Shown: positions 11,964-24,100, counted from the stretch's first letter. The stretch: 64,000 nucleotides of DNA from Mansonella perstans (GCA_037074765.1 JBAMDO010000278.1:1-64000), one strand, 5' to 3'. The notes: generated by a model not told the origin, from the sequence alone. A program made the numbers and translations.

Positions 11964-13904
11964 TCACACTTGCGCACAACTGTTCCACTGAATGTGTTCT
12001 TCGTAAAATTTGATAACAAGTTGTGGGTATTTTTCATTTACAATTTTAGCCGGAACTAAATCAGCCATATCAGTTCCTTTCCATTTAATTAGTAGTTCCA
12101 ATTCCCCACCGCTATTTGTGGCACCAATAATTCTTTCTGGTTCCAAACCTGAAAACAAGCCAGTTTGCAATTAAATAAATATCGAAATGATTTTAATTCA
12201 GAAATTAGTATAGTTGCAAAATATTTCGAAGTTACTTTAATCGATGATTCTCCAGATCTGTAGGTTAATTAACAGGCATTTCATGTATATAAAGCAATAC
12301 AGAAGCGATAGGAAAACGGAGGAAGGAAAAAAGTGCAGCTACAAAAAGAAAAAAGAAAATTATTCCTGACAATGCAAATTGTTCGCAGTGTTCCAAAGAT
12401 AAGAAACATAAAAGCTAAGGTCGTAAAATTTCTACACAGATATAGGTCGTACTTAGTCAAATGGTGATTTCTGGAACCAACTGTATTTGGTTAGATATGG
12501 AAGAGATAATTTTTTGCAAATTAGGAAAAATTGCTATTTTGGTACTCGATAAAGATCTATGAGAAAGTTGTATAAAGAAGATATGCGATAAATTTTACGA
12601 ACCTCGATCGAACAAGCCTCGTCCAATTCTTTCAAGACTTTTCGATTCGCCTGTTTTCAGTCGTCTCTGTTCTTTTGCCCGTTTTTCATGAATTTCAAAT
12701 GCCTATAAAGAAACTTATGATAGCAATTAGATGTTCCCAAACCTAGCTATTTAATTACTCATTCTGTACGAATTCGATTCGACACACATCATTGTCTTCC
12801 CTTTGCTTTTCGATTATTAGAAGTAAAATAATCGAATTACCTGGATCAAATCTGGACAATCAAGATTTTCTTCTGGCTCCCAGGTATTCTCTGATGATGG
12901 GAACCCTTTCCAACTCAAATAATACTCTGTAACTCCATTTCGAACTCGTTTGTCTATAATTTTTTCTACAATATATTGTTGATCCTGAAAGAAAATCAAG
13001 ATCGCGATAAAATATCATTTGATAAAATACTAAAAAAATCAAGGTAAATATTCTTTTGCAACAAAAGAACAGAAGTAATATTTTAATATATATATATATA
13101 TATGTATACAAAATACGACGAAAAGAGGAATACACATACACCATCTTTCCTGTTTATTTCTGGAGCTATTCGAAGACTGTTTAATTTCAAATCAAATACA
13201 TTTATAATATTTATCTCTAATATCGGTCTTACTTCTTTATCGTCATCCATCAATTTGAACAAGTTGTTTTTTTAGTATAAACCTAATAATTCAGCTATGC
13301 TTTCAACTATTACCTTTATTTTTCCATTTTATTTTATTTGCCGTTTTTTGTTATATCATCATTGTTTTTTATAATTAATCGTGAATTACTATAATTCAAC
13401 TCTACTTTTGCACCTATCCTAGATTCTTTTGCAACATTAATTAACAAGGAAAATTAAATGACAACATTGCAATTTTACAAATGTAATCCTATTTAAAAAA
13501 TTGTAAGCAATATATTTTACCATTTTGCTTAATAAATGATAATTAGATTGGTTTTATGTCACCGTTATAAACTCCTCCGTTACTCTAACCCGCAGAAAAA
13601 TGACCGAACTTATCCTGGTTCATTTGAATTGCATTTTCATTTCTCGCTCCGTGAAATTCTAATAATTATTGCAATAAAAACTTTGCCATTTATTATCTGT
13701 GTTCAAATTTTTGAATATTTGAGTGATTTATAAGATCCAGGAAAAAGACCGAAAAAAAAAACATTAACATGCCGACATTAGAAACAAAATTTTAAAAATA
13801 AACAATATTATGCAAATTCCAAAATTTAGCACTCAAAAACAAAAAAGAATCTAAAAACAAACCCCTTGCTCATCTTTCTTCTGTTTGGACCGTTTTTGAC
13901 TCAT
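11964..13904 (-). CDS. hpl (HP1/CBX family): Heterochromatin protein 1 (chromodomain and chromoshadow domain)
   Basis: Nuclear HP1: it reads histone H3 methylated at Lys9 and bridges silencing partners. Four exons: 13904-13863, 12984-12841, 12702-12603 and 12148-11964 (TGA), all in phase, giving 156 residues. A short basic tail ([14 protein letters not shown]) is followed by the chromodomain (about 17-66). Its aromatic cage is complete: Tyr18 in QQYIVEKI, and Trp39 and Phe42 in [17 protein letters not shown] is the family signature. A basic/acidic hinge spans 67-96. The chromoshadow domain (about 97-156) ends with [14 protein letters not shown]; its Trp is at the position that contacts PxVxL peptides. 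The length is close to the minimum for HP1 because the hinge is short. C. elegans has HPL-1 and HPL-2; I cannot say which is the ortholog. The exon-1 donor GTTTGT is weak but is the only one that keeps frame. Confidence 0.95.
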
Positions 13905-14570
13905 TTGGTAGGAACACTTTTAAAGTTGAATCCAATAATTTGACTTTCCAACAATACCACAATTCCTTCAAAAAAAAGGAAAAAAAAAACACAAACATAT
14001 AAGATGAAATTACCAATAGATCATTAAGTTATCAACAAGTTAAGTAAGAATTAAAATGACAGTTGATACTTTGATTTTGCGAATAATTCGGAACAAGATC
14101 CGATCGGATATTCAATCCATAATATCTATTTGGATGATGAACTTTGTATCCATTGATACACATACGATATGTGACTCAAATTTAGATACTATGTAAGAAA
14201 TGCTGCAATCAGACAGCATAATTGCCCCACTTAAACGCTTATTATAACGATTCCCAACTTTTTCCTGATCAGATATCACCTTACCTTTCTATTATTATAC
14301 TTCTTGATAAATAAAGAATATCACAAAGCTCAAGAACAATAAATAATGTTAATTTAAAAAATAAAATTTAATCAAAATTTCTAATATTAATTAATAAGTA
14401 ACATTACAGCATAAAAATAAGAAAGAATAATTTTTAATATAAAATTCAACACGGTTTCCCATTTATGTAATAATTAACATTTATGCATTAATTAATCTTG
14501 CAAATTTTTGACAAATTAAATAATTTCGGGCCTAATAATACTATCATTTAAAGCTACAAGCATACCAAAT

Positions 14571-14652
14571 CATAATTCTTGGCCTTAAGCTAAGTAAAAA
14601 ACATTATTTGCTTTCAAGCCATAATTCTTGGCCTTAACTAAGCAAAAAACAT
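14571..14652. repeat. Direct duplication of about 33 bases
   Basis: The block CATAATTCTTGGCCTTAA followed by CTAAG(T/C)AAAAAACAT occurs at 14571-14604 and again at 14620-14652, with a two-base difference in length. GGCCTTAA is unusual in this AT-rich context. Confidence 0.8.
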
Positions 14653-15156
14653 GAGAATCAAAATACAGATTAAAAAGAAAATACAGCGTTGTTGCTCACG
14701 TAAATCACGTGCGTTGGTGGATAACCACTTGGAAGGATTAATTTATTCCATTTCTTAAATTAATTCATTTTAAAATTAGACAATCAGAAGGGACAGAAAT
14801 AAGCAATCAGCGAAGTCCAATAGAATACAAGAAAGAAGAATTAGCATTTTCCCTTTATTTTGAAAAACTGTAACAGAAAGAAGAGTAAGAAAATCGTAAT
14901 GAATGAAAGAGAAAGAATGAAGAAGAAGTGTAAGAGGAGATTTAGAAGACTGAATGTTAAAAGATCACAGAAAATCGAGAGACAACAAAGATTGATGAAA
15001 ACTGAAATATAATTATAGATTATTCCAAAGAATGAAAAAAAAGACTATTTCGCTATTATGAAAGAGAGGAAGAGAACAAAAGACAACGATTTCGAAGTGG
15101 GTCAGGAATCGCAGTGCGATGGTTGACTATTTTTTCACTGTTAGAAAGTTATTCTA

Positions 15157-15300
15157 ACGTGTGAACTGACTTATTGTTCATTTGTTGCGTGAACTGATAC
15201 ACGTTGTTCATTTGGATGGATGAACTACACGTTATTCATTTATACACTTACGTGTCTAGCGTGTTGTTCATTTATTTGCTCACATGACTATTACATCGAT
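15157..15300. repeat. Degenerate minisatellite built on GTTGTTCATTTG
   Basis: Four imperfect units of about 30-40 bases, each carrying CGTG or ACGTG, then TTGTTCATTTG or TTATTCATTT, often with TGAACT between. It lies about 440-580 bases upstream of the PRKRIP1-like start codon. Confidence 0.6.
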
Positions 15301-15730
15301 TACAGCAACAATATACTGTTAATAATCAAAGCAATCATTATCATCAACACATCAATTTTTTAACATACTAATCTTTTGTTATGTACCATACGTATAGTTT
15401 ATGCGTGTAAAGTTGAAGTAAAGTTGACAGTTCTATTTGTCAGAATATACGTGAAAAAAAAATTGGCTAAAGCTTGCGTGTAAAAAATCCTCCAATGGAA
15501 GGATGGAAGGTGAAAGTTCATGTGGAGGGAAGTGAAAGTTATTTTTCGATGCATATATTAAAATTTCACTTGTAAAAGTGAAGATGTTTGTATTTTTAAG
15601 CGCTTATGCATATGAAAATTGAAATCACTTTATGATATTCCTGAACTATGATTCCGGAATTTATACACGTATTGATTCGAGCGTTTTAAATAAAGAAGAG
15701 GAATTGTTATAATGATCTTCTCTTCCATCG

Positions 15731-15738
15731 TATTTCAG
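15731..15738 (+). promoter_or_regulatory. Probable spliced-leader acceptor of the PRKRIP1-like gene
   Basis: TATTTCAG sits directly against the ATG of the next gene, after a pyrimidine-rich CTTCTCTTCC stretch. No coding exon upstream fits it, so trans-splicing of a leader, or a purely 5'-UTR intron, is the likely use. Confidence 0.6.
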
Positions 15739-17011
15739 ATGCCGCATGAAGATAAAGAACAGGAAGAAGAGCAAAAAGCTCGAACTGCTTATGATCTGAT
15801 ACGGATGCGTTTGGAAAGATTGCAGAAAAATATTGTATGTTTATTTGTTTTTTCAAATTTTCAATTTTTCCCCTTAATTCGATTGGGTTGTCGTTATTTT
15901 TTTCCACTCTTTCCCCACTTAAAACTATTTCTTTGATCAATTAATTTATTCTTCATACTTTAATAGTACCTTAAATGTATAAGTGCATGAATGCTAGAAT
16001 AATAAGGGATTATAGGAAAAACCTGTATCTATACCACAACGACGCGATAGTCGAAAGCCACGGCCGCCGCCAGATTTCGTCCGCAATGTTGTTGGTTCAT
16101 CAGCCGCAGCTGGGAGTGCAGAATTTCATATCTTCCGGAATAATCGAAAACGGGAAATGGATCGGTATTGTTTTTTCTTCTTAGAATTAAAAATGCGAAG
16201 TTTCAAATTTTCCGATTATTCCGGAATAATCGAAAACAAGGGAATCGGTACTGCTTCTTTTTTCTAAGAATTAAAGGAAAGCTAAAATTAATGGTGTTAG
16301 GCAGGTTATAATGGAGTTTTTTTTTTGATTTATGGTTTTTGTTAAAAAGCTGGATTTAACAGATTGGACTATATGAATAATAAAGCCTTGCAAGAGGAGC
16401 TAGACGAAAAATTTTTGGCAGAAAGAAAAAGACGAGCAGAAGAGGAAGAAAAGAAAACCGCTAAAAAACGGTTAAAAAGGTAAAAACACGAATCGTTTCC
16501 ATTATCGTCTTTTGATTGTATATTTTTGGGGTAATATTCAAATTGTTTTGTTTGACTTTATGATTAGTTACCGGTCATCAAATCGGTCAGTCTTCAGTTG
16601 GTCAGCGCTGTACTTTCTTCTCAATTTATTTGAACTTTCTCAAGCATAATTCGATATTGGATAGTTTTTGCTATATTTTTGCAATGCGTATGATCAAATT
16701 CAGATTTTATCATGAAAATAAACTTGATTAGTTGAAATTTCTTGCACTATTTTCATTTTAGGCAACGTTATAAAGAAAAGATGAAAAATTCGAAGAAAAA
16801 TGAAGGGAAAGATGTAGAAGATGGAACTGATGAAGATGATTTGGGATCGAGTTCATCTGAGGAAAACGGTGAGAAAACGAAACAGATTACGAATAAGGAA
16901 AATGGCGAATTGGTACAAAATGACGAATGTCCTGAGGCACAGAAAGCTAAACCAGAAAAGCAAAGTGTAATAGAAGCCGAAATGGAAGAAACTGATGATC
17001 CGAGCTTATAA
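15739..17011 (+). CDS. PRKRIP1: PRKRIP1-like spliceosome-associated protein
   Basis: Homolog of human PRKRIP1 (C114), a nuclear double-stranded-RNA-binding protein reported to bind the kinase PKR and found in catalytic spliceosomes. Four exons: 15739-15834, 16016-16164, 16363-16479 and 16762-17011 (TAA), all in phase, giving 203 residues against 184 in human. Residues 1-32 are acidic, then LERLQKNI. The core is residues 33-82: PRPPPDFVRNVVGSSAAAGS, then AEFHIFRNNRKREMDR, the family signature. Residues 83-140 form a long charged helix (LDYMNNKALQEELDEKF, then an AERKRRAEEEEKK run). The tail is acidic and serine-rich (about 141-203). The start is fixed by the acceptor abutting the ATG. The ABHD16A-like gene follows 426 bases downstream on the same strand. 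Confidence 0.92.
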
Positions 17012-17099
17012 GTAGAAAATACCTCAGAAAATCTTGTAAAATGAAGGAAAGAGGATAGCTAATGATTATTTGACGTCTCCTCTGTTTTCCATTTATAAA

Positions 17100-17105
17100 A
17101 ATAAA
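17100..17105 (+). terminator. Poly(A) signal AATAAA of the PRKRIP1-like gene
   Basis: The canonical hexamer begins 89 bases after the stop codon, a usual nematode 3' UTR length. It lies before the downstream gene's acceptor, as expected for either separate genes or an operon. Confidence 0.6.
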
Positions 17106-17130
17106 TATACACTTTACATTAGTGTCGTAA

Positions 17131-17349
17131 TTGCTGCACGTTTACACTCGTATAATGCGATTTCGAAATTTAAATGTGAAAAATTGCATCTATGGGTTTC
17201 ACGGATCCGTAAGATTTGTTGCTGAGTTCAGTTTGCATAGCATTTCTGTTGATACTGAAGAGGTCCTTTGGAACCAAGCTTTCAGATATGTGATTGTTTC
17301 AATGTCGGATATAGGAGCGGTCGACCATACGTCATTCGAAGTTTACTGA
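17131..17349 (+). other. Unassigned open stretch between two genes
   Basis: A 72-codon open frame from ATG to TGA at roughly 40% GC, clearly above the local background. It lies between the PRKRIP1-like poly(A) signal and the ABHD16A acceptor. It has no recognised domain, no signal peptide and no donor leading in frame into the next gene. It could be a small gene, an upstream ORF in the outron, or chance. Confidence 0.2.
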
Positions 17350-17416
17350 AAAGGATGGCCATTGTGTAATTATTTAATTTCAGATGGTTCATCCAATCGA
17401 TCACTTAAACCATTAA

Positions 17417-17423
17417 AATTCAG
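17417..17423 (+). promoter_or_regulatory. Probable spliced-leader acceptor of the ABHD16A-like gene
   Basis: AAATTCAG-type acceptor ending 14 bases before the ATG at 17438. Another TTTCAG ends at about 17384. Neither is preceded by a recognisable coding exon, so trans-splicing is the simplest reading. Confidence 0.45.
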
Positions 17424-17437
17424 TAATTACTTTGGAG

Positions 17438-20400
17438 ATGACACCAGCTGAGATGTTGTTAAACTTGATAAGAGGTCCAAAGGTATATGCATATATTCGT
17501 CGTCGTGATACAATTTTTCCAAGTAATTCGTTGGAATATGTGAGTGAAACGATGCTAACAGTTATGAATGGATGTCGTACAATTTGTACAGCTATTTTAC
17601 CATTTCTGCTCTTGGTGCGTTGTTTTGAGGTTTAAAATATTGTTAACTCGCAAAAAAGTTCGAAATTTACAAATTTTCAAAAAAATAATACTGCAGAAAT
17701 AATCTTGTTACCAAAGCTTTTTTAAGTTTTGAAAATTGTTGTTGTTGAATCATTTTTTCCTCTGGAAATTATTTTATGAAGAATTTCCAAAAAAAATGAT
17801 TCATGGTAATTTTCTGTTAAACATGGTATTTCACAAGATGTTAAATCTGTATCTTGTGAAATACCATGTTTATTTCTAGCAAGGATACTTTGTTTGGTTT
17901 TCCTCGTTCGTAGTGAGTATATTCGTTTCACTGATTTAACATACTTCTTTCATGTTAGACACACACACTAAAGTTGGGTCACTGAGCACTCTTTGGCATT
18001 TTATATTGTATTTTACTTTCTTTAGTAGGTATTGCCGTATTTTTAAGAATTAATTTGTGAGATTTTGAAAGGATAAATTAGCCTTCAAGAAGAAAATTGG
18101 AGATTAGCACAAGCTATGTAAATTATTAATTTTTCTAAATTTCAGATTGCTCACAATCGTGCGTTATTAAATGGAGCGAATTGTATGATGTTAGCAAAAT
18201 ATGCAATGATATATTATGTAGTAGCGATTAGTATGAGAACTGCTGGAAGGATATTTAATCCAGAATATCGCCGATTTGCTGATACGTTGTTTGAAGCTCA
18301 TTTGCATGATCGAAATGCAAGGACACTCTTGCTAGGATATGACTATGAGGTAAGTTATTACTGCCTAATAATTCATTACAGTTTTTCTTTTTCATGTATC
18401 GATGTGAAATTTGAAATTTTTTTTTGTATTCAAGATTTTGTTGAGTGAAAAAAGATCGTTAGTTTCAAATTCCAGTTATTCGCTGCACCAGTTGATTTTC
18501 AAGCTCTTAAAGAGTCGCGAAAATATTTCGAAACGCCTAGAAGATTTACAACTACTGGAAATATGTTATATAGAACGCTACGAGATTGTGTATCCTATAA
18601 TATAATTTACACTTTTGCACGTGTACTTGTTTATCCTGGTTCAGCAGCATTATTGAACAAATTAATTAATTCATTTCTGATCAAAAATCGGCGGAAACTT
18701 GTGGTAGAAAAGGCTCGATTTTAAATAATTTTTTAATTGATTCCAGTTAATATTTTTTTTTTGAAAATGCGTTTCATCTGTATCTTGAATTGATCTTTCT
18801 GTACTGCTCTTCTTTTTTATTCAAGCAATTTCGCTATGGAGATTTCATTACTTTCTAAGGTTTTTTTCCACTTAATCTAACTATGCTTTTATTAACTCCA
18901 AATTTTCGCTGTTAAGGGTGCAGCGCGCGGAGTTTTACTGACGACGGAAGATAACCGAGTGGATACTATGTTTGTTGATCGTCGAGGGCAGGGTGAAAAT
19001 GGTGATATTTTAGTTATAACATGTGAGGGGAATGCTGGATTTTACGAAACTGGTGTTATGCTAACGCCACTTACACTGAATTATTCCGTGCTTGGATGGA
19101 ATCAGCCTGGTTGGTATCTTATTTAATTTTAAAATTCTGTGGATTTTTTTAGAGAAATTGTCATTGAAAAGTTGACAGAAACAAATAATTTATTGTCAGA
19201 AACGTATTATAATACTTCGTAGCATTTACATTTTTTTTTTTTTGGATAGATTTTAAACATCATAATGTTTAATAAAACACGGAGCATACCATAATTCATG
19301 TACCAAACCATGGAAAAACATCCTTCGTACTTTAAGAGTAGTGTTATCTTTGGACTGAATTTTGTGGATGCTTAGACATATCAAAAAGCTTCAGGATTTG
19401 GTGAAAGTAGTGGTATGCCAACGCCAAAACAAACGATTGCATCAGTTGATGCTGTTATTCAGTATGCAATACATAAATTAGGTTTTTTGGAAGATGAAAT
19501 TGTTATTTATGCATGGTCAATCGGTGGATTTCCAGCAACATGGGCTGCTGCAAATTATCCAGATATCAAAGTAGCGTCTGTTTCCGTCTAAATTTAATCA
19601 TTTTTATTTTGAAAATTAATTTTGGCGCAATCACTAATAGTTTAATTCAATTCCCGAAGTGCTTTTGCTATTGAAATAATGTATACGCTGCTTTTCATTT
19701 TTGATGTGCAAAATTTTTAGCATTATATTGTAAGTCTATTACTAATTGAGGTCATTGTCTGAAATGTTCTAGGTATGAAAAAATAAAATTGTGAGTATAA
19801 AAACTTCAGTGCATAACATTAAAGCATGTAAAATTAAGATGGCAGTAGGCTTTAATTTTACATTTTTCTTTTCAGGCTTTGATACTGGATGCAACATTCG
19901 ATGATCTTTTGCCTCTTGCTGAGGCTAAAATGCCAAGATCATGGGCTTCGTTAGTTGAATTTATCGTTCGAACATACTTCGATATGCCAATCGCTTTGCA
20001 GGTCTAACATTTTAGTTTTTGACGAAAACTAGAAACTAACATACATCCTCTTACTTTATTATGATGTTTTATGTCCACTTCGTACATAAACGTAAGACAT
20101 ATAATTCCGCATCAAAGAATATCATAGCTCGATTAAAATGACCTGGTACATCATTTATTTAATGATATTGTATTTTAATGCGAAACTTCATGAGGATAAA
20201 ATATTTCATGAATTGATTTTCGATTTAATGGTTGTCAATAAAACTAGAATAAATAATTCCTGAGGTTGAGATACGACTGATAAAAAGTCCTTACCTTATT
20301 ATGTCATTTAAATGTTCATGTTTTGCTAAGAAAGTTTTCCAGAAACTGATTGTAGTTGAGAAAGGCTGTGCTACAGAACTAATTAGTTCTCTTAGTCGTA

Positions 20401-20938
20401 CTTCAAGTCATTTTAAAGGGTAATAAATCGACAGAGTTTCTAAAAACAGTGCTATTTTCAGAATTGAAACATTAGCTCCTGATTTTTATAAAATTAAATT
20501 TTTATGTTCATTTCAGCTCAAATTTTCTTGCCATTATTATAATTCCAGTTGGCATCATATCCTGGGCCTGTAACATTAATCAGGCGCACCCAAGATGAAA
20601 TGATCACAACAGTAGAGGGAACAGAAGAAGAACGCCTTGCTGCAAATCGTGCCAACAATTTGTTGAAATCACTTCTTCGTGCACGACATTCTAATCTGCT
20701 AAAAGATGATAATGCAGAACTAGCAGTAGATGATTGGTTAACAGCAACTCCGTTGGAACGAATATCGATGATCAAAGATTGTTCGACAATGTCAACAGTA
20801 GATAATCTTGAAAATTTAACCAAAGAAAATCGGAACATCTTGATACATTGTTTATGCTCGAAGTATTTAGTAGATTTTGATTCCACTCACAATACTCCAC
20901 TTGATCCGTCATTATTCACTATACCGTCATCTGTGTAG
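17438..20938 (+). CDS. ABHD16A: ABHD16A-like phosphatidylserine lipase (alpha/beta hydrolase)
   Basis: Membrane serine hydrolase. Human ABHD16A (BAT5) releases lysophosphatidylserine from phosphatidylserine. Seven exons: 17438-17614, 18146-18349, 18476-18703 (or 18712), 18917-19109, 19395-19570, 19876-20001 and 20549-20938 (TAG). This gives 497 or 500 residues against 558 in human. Hydrophobic segments near 48-60 and 78-90 match the membrane-anchored N-terminus. VDTMFVDRRG and CEGNAGFYE are family signatures. The nucleophile elbow is YAWSIGG (Ser309), the acid is in RRTQDEMITT (Asp384), and the His is in DSTHNTPL (His482); numbers use the shorter junction. Oddity: exon 3 runs into a stop and offers either a poor GT donor (GTAGAA, 18704) or a GC donor (18713); the second keeps VEK, which aligns better with human. 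Intron 1 holds a long hairpin. Confidence 0.95.
17818..17872. repeat. Perfect 22-bp inverted repeat (hairpin) in ABHD16A intron 1
   Basis: Arms 17818-17839 and 17851-17872 are exact reverse complements around an 11-base loop (GTTAAATCTGT). The inner part of the left arm reads CATGGTATTTCACAAGAT. It lies within the intron 17615-18145 and is unrelated to the splice sites. Confidence 0.95.
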
Positions 20939-21191
20939 ATAAAATTAAAATAAGATCGCGACATGTTAATATAAGCATTAAGATATTAAGATCCTGGGAT
21001 TGATTGTAAAATATTTCTAATTCTAGTAAATTTGTAATGTTACTGTATTCTTTTGGTTCAATTTATTCTGATAAAATGTTAATGTTATAGATGTTAAATG
21101 AAAGCACAAAGTTGGTACAACGATGATTAATGCGTATACTGTCAAATTACAACGCTAAAAATCAAATCAACCGTAATATTGTATTACAGTG

Positions 21192-21197
21192 AATAAA
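21192..21197 (+). terminator. Candidate poly(A) signal AATAAA of the ABHD16A-like gene
   Basis: First canonical hexamer found downstream, 254 bases after the stop codon. Confidence 0.45.
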
Positions 21198-24100
21198 TTA
21201 AGCTAAAATAGATGTTTCAGATAGAAATTTCAATTTTCACACACAATTTATTTTCATATTATGCTTGAAAATAATTGGTTACGTGGGAGACACTCATTTC
21301 GTTGATATTATTGACATCGATTTGTATCATTAATTTGAACATTTGATATATTAATTTTAGGAGAAGCGAACTTACATATTTTTACGTTCTGTTACGATGA
21401 AATGGTAGCCTAGTGATAAAGAAGTTCAGCGATAAATTTTTTGTTGAATTTGAGTTCTGAAAAAATAATCTCATTTCTCAAACATTTTACTACATTAAAA
21501 TAAATATAGTAGCTACGAAGGGCTTTATTGAACAATATTAGTTTCAGGGAAATGTGTTTTTTTTTATTTTAATAGAGCGACAATAAATGAAAATGCATCG
21601 AAATCGATGAAATACTTAATTTTTGGATATTGCTTTAATTATTTCAAGCAGTTTTTTGTTCCCCACTTATATATCGGTATGAATTCTTCAAAGTCTTCAA
21701 ATTTTGGTGCAGGTTTTCAGTAATTCATTAATTATCTTTAATTGTATTGTGCTGTAATTTGTTTTTCTCATTCTTTTTAGGACTGAATGACAAGCATTAA
21801 ACTTTTTCCTTTTTAACTAAAACATGTTTTATGGAGAAATTTGAGCATGTATGTTTATTCCTATTATAAATGTGTTCAAATTTTTTCATTTTTTAATTAT
21901 TCTAAAATCTGATTTTTCTTTTTTCAGGACAAATATTAAAATTTTCATTAAATTTCCAGTCTTATAATTTCACTATAACAATTTGTTGGATGTAACTTGG
22001 TGATTTGTTTTATTTTTAATTTTCGTAGAAATTCGCATAATTTGATTTGCATGTAATTTAAACCATTGTTTCGTTAATTTTTAAAACAAAAATAATGATT
22101 AAATCGATGAAATATTTCTTTTTTTTGCGTTTAAAACGAAATATGCTTACCCAAGTTTATCACTGCACATTTTTTAGCTAAAATTTCCCAACCTAATCTT
22201 GGATCTTGGGCCTAGTAATCTTGGAGCTGGACTAAAACTTCTAAAATTTTGCACGTGATGCCAACATTATCTGACTTGTGTTTATATTACAAATTTTGAA
22301 GTTAACAAACTCAAAAAATATTTGTAACGCAATTGCCTGGAGCAATTTCAGTGACTCATTAAGTATGTTGGAATTTTATATTTTCAAAATTTGAAATTTT
22401 AATTCCTAGTAAAGTTAACGAAATTGGTCACGCATTTCAAGAATTCACATTTCAAGATTAGAATTCACTAGATAGTCTCTGATAATCGCGGTGAATTTTC
22501 CATTTTTTCCCAAAAATATTATTTCACTTATTGGCAATGATAGATTAATTTAACATTAAAAAAAAAGAAAAAAGCAGTCGATCCAAATCAATACAATTTC
22601 CATAAAGAAAAGAAGAACTAATCAATTTATTAACAATAAAAATTCAAAATTGAGCAATGTTCCTTATAAGTATTTCTCTAACAGATTACAGTATCTCTAA
22701 TAAGTATCTGTATATTGTTATATATATAATAACAAAAAAGTAGAAAAGTTGAAATTTAAGAGTTTTTTTTTAAATGTAAAATTATTTAATATCCACCTTT
22801 TTATTTAACTAAAGCGTTCAATACTTTGTGTTTTTTTTTTCATTTCCTTTTCTTATCTTTGTAAGATTTATAATTTTTTTTAATACCATGAAAAATGTCG
22901 CTGTCAAAGAAAAAAGAGAAATTGCTAACTGTCCCAAACATATTGTGAAAGAAAAAGAAAAAATGTAAACGACAAAAATTTGACTGTCATTTAATGTAAA
23001 TAAAAAACTTTGTTTGCTTACTTTCTTGAATGATTTCCCTCAGACTATTTATATTTGCTTATTGGTCTTTTTTAATTTTTTTTAAATACTTTTCAAATTT
23101 TAGTTTTTCTTTTTTTTTTGGCTCCTTTATGTCATTTGTTATTTGCCATTTTACTATTTAAATTTCCTTCTTCTTCATCTTTCTCTTGCATTTTCTATTA
23201 TCACTTTTCACTTACAATCATTGAAAAGAATTCCTTTTTCTTTTGCAATATTTTAAATTAAAAAAAAAGACTAAATTTTCAAATTAATTTACTTATCAGT
23301 ATTATTTCTCTTTTTTTTCTATCAGATTTTGCAAATATTCGAAATTTTAACAGAGCATTGTCTTTTCATCGCATCATTTTAAAAAATATATTTTAGATTT
23401 TTATTTTATTTCTTTTATCTTTTTTTGCTAAATTTTTCCTTTTCAAATATTTTAAAAAAAAAAAGCAAAAAATTAATTTCAAAGACGTAAAAAATGGAAA
23501 GTTTGCTTTTTCTTCTTTTTGTCATAAGATGATAGAGAAAAATGACAATTATTAGAAAGAAGGAGAATAATAATCAGAAAGAAAAATAATGATTATCATA
23601 AAAAAAGATAAGGGTTATCAGAAAGAAAAGTGACAATATTTATGATTGTTGTTATTAATATGATAATGATGATAATTATTAATAATAACAATGATTCTAG
23701 TAATAAAAATTATCACTTTGTTTTATTGTTATCATTTTCCACAGTATGCTTTAAGTGAATATATGAATGCTACAATATGCTAGTCATTTATGGTATAAAT
23801 AGTTGATCAGCTATGAACGGTTTTTAGATTATATAATGTATTGTATTTAATTTAATTTTGTTTCAGATGATGCTGTAATTTTATTAACTGTTATAATCTT
23901 CTTTAATCAAATTATTTTAATTTACAAATTTACATTATATATGCATGCAGATACTATATAAGTCATTAAATCATATGTTAGAAAATAAATCGAATTAATA
24001 TCGATTAATTTTTACTGAATAAATCATAAGTTATGGATATTTTAAATTATTTAATTAAAATTTACCGTAATTAGCAAACAAATCGAGTTGCCATTAGTAA

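Larger units (their letters stand above)
13905..15738. promoter_or_regulatory. Divergent intergenic region between HP1 and PRKRIP1-like gene
   Basis: HP1 (minus) and the PRKRIP1-like gene (plus) are transcribed away from each other, so this 1.8 kb should hold both promoters. Visible contents are a perfect 12-base palindrome ATCCGATCGGAT (14098-14109), a duplicated block (14571-14652) and a degenerate minisatellite (about 15157-15300). No confident TATA or initiator element was identified. Confidence 0.5.

Noticed and set aside
12860..13144. 94-codon minus frame over the HP1 gene
   Set aside because: Shadow of the chromodomain exon in another frame. A possible small extra HP1 exon at about 13144-13180 does not keep phase with exons 1 and 2.
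21395..21480. tRNA- or SINE-like string (GGTAGCCTAGTGATAAAG)
   Set aside because: It resembles a polymerase III A box, but no matching B box or cloverleaf was found.
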